From the NCBI GenBank assembly GCA_937893735.1, contig CALBGD010000431.1, positions 1-7,765 on the forward strand: a stretch of DNA of 7,765 bases, written 5' to 3'. Below, piece after piece: positions 6,609-7,765 of this stretch. Position numbers and translations under genes: made by a program. Under the pieces are notes generated by a model that saw only the letters and a list, made by a program, of their open reading frames with translations, made no database searches and was not told the origin of the DNA. Positions within the stretch are counted from its first letter, which is position 1; each line of letters begins with the position of its first letter. Source of the stretch: an uncultured Clostridia bacterium (lineage in GTDB: Bacteria > Bacillota > Clostridia > Oscillospirales > Ruminococcaceae).

Positions 6609-6679
6609 ATAGACCTCCTATGATTTGCGGGCTTGCGCCCTGTTTGACTATAATAAAGCGGATCCCCGCTAATTAACTT
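6609..6679 (-). promoter_or_regulatory. Transketolase leader with weak promoter candidate and small hairpins
   Basis: This 71-nt gap separates the phosphatase gene from the transketolase operon. On the - strand a short hairpin AGCGG-GGAT-CCGCT (6670-6657) is followed by TTATTATAG. That is either a weak terminator of the upstream pair or a -10-like box (TATTAT, 6655-6650) without a convincing -35 partner. Nearer the gene, GGGC-GCAA-GCCC (6640-6629) forms a 4-bp stem with a GNRA loop. An AGGAGGT ribosome binding site (6619-6613) follows. No single reading is clearly supported. Confidence 0.35.
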
Positions 6680-7486
6680 TTACATCTGTTCAATGTGCCG
6701 GATAAGCTGTGCCATCGCCCCGGAATTGTTATCGCAGAGCACGATATCCGCCGCTTCCCTTACCTGCGGGAGCGCGGAAGCCACCGCAGCGCCCAGATCT
6801 GCGGACTTTATCATCGCGTAGTCGTTCATGAAATCCCCGGCGGCAACGGTGAATCTGTCCTCGGCGTGTATCGCTTTTATAAGCTCGCGGTAGCCCGCCG
6901 CCTTGTCGATTCCCTCGGGCAGGCACTCGAAGAACATCGGCGCAGAGCGGACCCAGTGGACTCCGCGAAGCTCCGGGGCATTCTCAACGTACTGCTGGAG
7001 CCCGTCCAGCTTCTCCGGGGGATACGCGAACAGGACTTTCAGCCAGCCGCCGCGCGGTATATCGTCAAGCGCGCTGAAATCAGCGTGAACGCTCTCCAAA
7101 TCGAGGTGCCACTGCTCCATTTCGTTGAGATACGGGACATGAACCACATTCCCGCGCAGCACCTCAACGCCGATATCCGGGTAGCGCTCTGCGATGTGCT
7201 TTATTATCGAAACCGCCTTGTCGCCTATCTCGCACTGCCACAGGAATTTATCCTGCTGGAAATCATACACCGCCGCGCCGTTGTAGACCACCGCCGGGCA
7301 GTCCAGCCGGAGCTTGTCGGCAACGTGCTTCGCCATTTCATAGCCCCGCCCGGTCGCCATCGTGAACAGTCCGCCGCCTGCGCGGAAGCGGTCTATCGCC
7401 TCAAGATCCACGGGAAGTATCTGCTTGTCGTCAGTCAGCAGAGTTCCGTCAAGATCTGTCATCAGTATTACCTTGCTGAAATCCAT
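6680..7486 (-). CDS. Cof-type HAD-superfamily hydrolase (sugar-phosphate/cofactor phosphatase)
   Basis: Encodes a 268-residue cytosolic HAD phosphatase with a C2 (Cof/YidA-type) cap. The four HAD motifs are visible: motif I DLDGTLL with nucleophile D11 and acid/base D13, motif II ATGR with T45, motif III lysine K195 in EGIDKAAG, and motif IV GDFMND with D218 and D222 for magnesium. The cap lies between motifs II and III (about 80-190), as expected. Family members dephosphorylate sugar phosphates, flavin or pyrimidine cofactors with broad overlap, so the substrate cannot be named. The start ATG lies 3 nt after the stop of the pseudouridine synthase gene (TGA-TAA-ATG). Its ribosome binding site, GAGGG, is formed by the last codons of that gene, so translation is probably coupled. 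Confidence 0.93.
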   Translation of the reverse strand: MDFSKVILMTDLDGTLLTDDKQILPVDLEAIDRFRAGGGLFTMATGRGYEMAKHVADKLRLDCPAVVYNGAAVYDFQQDKFLWQCEIGDKAVSIIKHIAERYPDIGVEVLRGNVVHVPYLNEMEQWHLDLESVHADFSALDDIPRGGWLKVLFAYPPEKLDGLQQYVENAPELRGVHWVRSAPMFFECLPEGIDKAAGYRELIKAIHAEDRFTVAAGDFMNDYAMIKSADLGAAVASALPQVREAADIVLCDNNSGAMAQLIRHIEQM

Positions 7487-7489
7487 TTA

Positions 7490-7765
7490 TCAGCCCTCTA
7501 TGCTCTTTAGAAATTTCTTGAAATAATCGGGGAGTTCGCTGTCGAACTCCATATACTCGCCGGTACGCGGGTGGACAAATCCGATTTTTTTCGCGTGGAG
7601 GCACTGTCCCTCCAGCCATGCGGGCTTTCCGTTCCCGTAGACCGGATCACCGGCTACCGGGTGCCCGAGGTATGCCATGTGTACGCGGATCTGGTGGGTG
7701 CGTCCGGTCTCCAGCCTTACGCGCAGGTGGGTGTACCCGGGGAAGCGCTCCAGCACGAAATAATG
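7490..7765 (-). CDS. RluA/RluD-family ribosomal RNA pseudouridine synthase, C-terminal part (partial)
   Basis: Only the last 91 codons are in the window; the frame is open to the right edge, so the gene starts outside. The GTG at 7756 is internal and not a real start. The diagnostic C-terminal motif [17 protein letters not shown], followed by GDPVYG and then [15 protein letters not shown], identifies an RluA-family enzyme that isomerises uridine to pseudouridine, most similar to RluD types acting on 23S rRNA. The catalytic aspartate motif (HRLD) and any S4 domain would be in the missing part. It ends in SIEG and TGA, 3 nt before the HAD phosphatase gene, forming a tight two-gene unit. The exact target uridine cannot be told. 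Confidence 0.93.
   Translation of the reverse strand, partial: HYFVLERFPGYTHLRVRLETGRTHQIRVHMAYLGHPVAGDPVYGNGKPAWLEGQCLHAKKIGFVHPRTGEYMEFDSELPDYFKKFLKSIEG

Noticed and set aside
6650..6683. TGTAA...TATTATAG upstream of transketolase as a second ECF-type promoter
   Set aside because: The spacing is about 4 nt longer than in the sigma operon promoter, the AACC core is missing, and the TGTAA is simply the end of the phosphatase gene (ATG TAA).
5787..7510. Two + strand open frames (5787-6599 and 6695-7510) of about 270 codons each
   Set aside because: Both mirror the N-terminal transketolase and the HAD phosphatase almost exactly, have no recognisable domains, and arise from the codon bias of the real genes.
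1..7765. Mobile elements, CRISPR arrays, phage attachment duplicates
   Set aside because: No transposase, no direct repeat/spacer pattern and no second copy of the tRNA 3' end were seen; essentially all sequence is accounted for by genes or their signals.

Overview
The window looks like a chromosomal segment of a Gram-positive gut or rumen anaerobe, most likely Oscillospiraceae/Ruminococcaceae (Ruminococcus-like). The clues are strong purine-rich Shine-Dalgarno sites, a tRNA with an encoded CCA end, a split two-gene transketolase, a clostridial-type ECF sigma factor and a TrpA of the type I associate with Lachnospiraceae and Oscillospiraceae. This is inferred from gene style, not from a database search. 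Most of the window is housekeeping metabolism; the least ordinary part is a sigma factor/membrane protein pair in the middle.

Left part (1-2145, + strand): the distal end of a tryptophan operon. It holds the last 45 codons of trpF, then trpB and trpA, which overlap by 8 nt, and a strong hairpin terminator. TrpF makes CdRP, TrpA cleaves the indole-glycerol phosphate formed from it, and TrpB condenses the indole with serine. The operon start and any trp attenuator or T-box lie outside the window.

Middle (2179-2380): a self-contained tRNA-Leu(UAA) unit with a near-consensus sigma-A promoter, the tRNA with CCA, and a hairpin/T-tract terminator. It is convergent with the next operon.

Middle-right (2384-4735, - strand): a two-gene regulatory module. 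The promoter-proximal gene encodes a single-pass membrane protein with a short acidic cytoplasmic head and a large outside region built from two diverged copies of a unit of about 210 residues. The second gene encodes an ECF sigma-70 family factor. Upstream is a TGTAACC...TTATATAG element resembling autoregulated ECF promoters. I infer that the membrane protein is a sensor and anti-sigma factor, with the gene order reversed from the usual sigma-first layout. The sigma gene has no ATG at the expected start; a strong ribosome binding site points to an ATA codon.

Right part (4751-6608, - strand): the two subunits of a split transketolase in one operon (N-terminal ThDP-binding half first, then the C-terminal half), ended by a perfect 10-bp hairpin. 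This serves the non-oxidative pentose phosphate pathway.

Right edge (6680-7765, - strand): the C-terminal 91 codons of an RluD-type rRNA pseudouridine synthase, followed 3 nt later by a Cof-type HAD phosphatase. No mobile elements, CRISPR arrays or riboswitches were seen.
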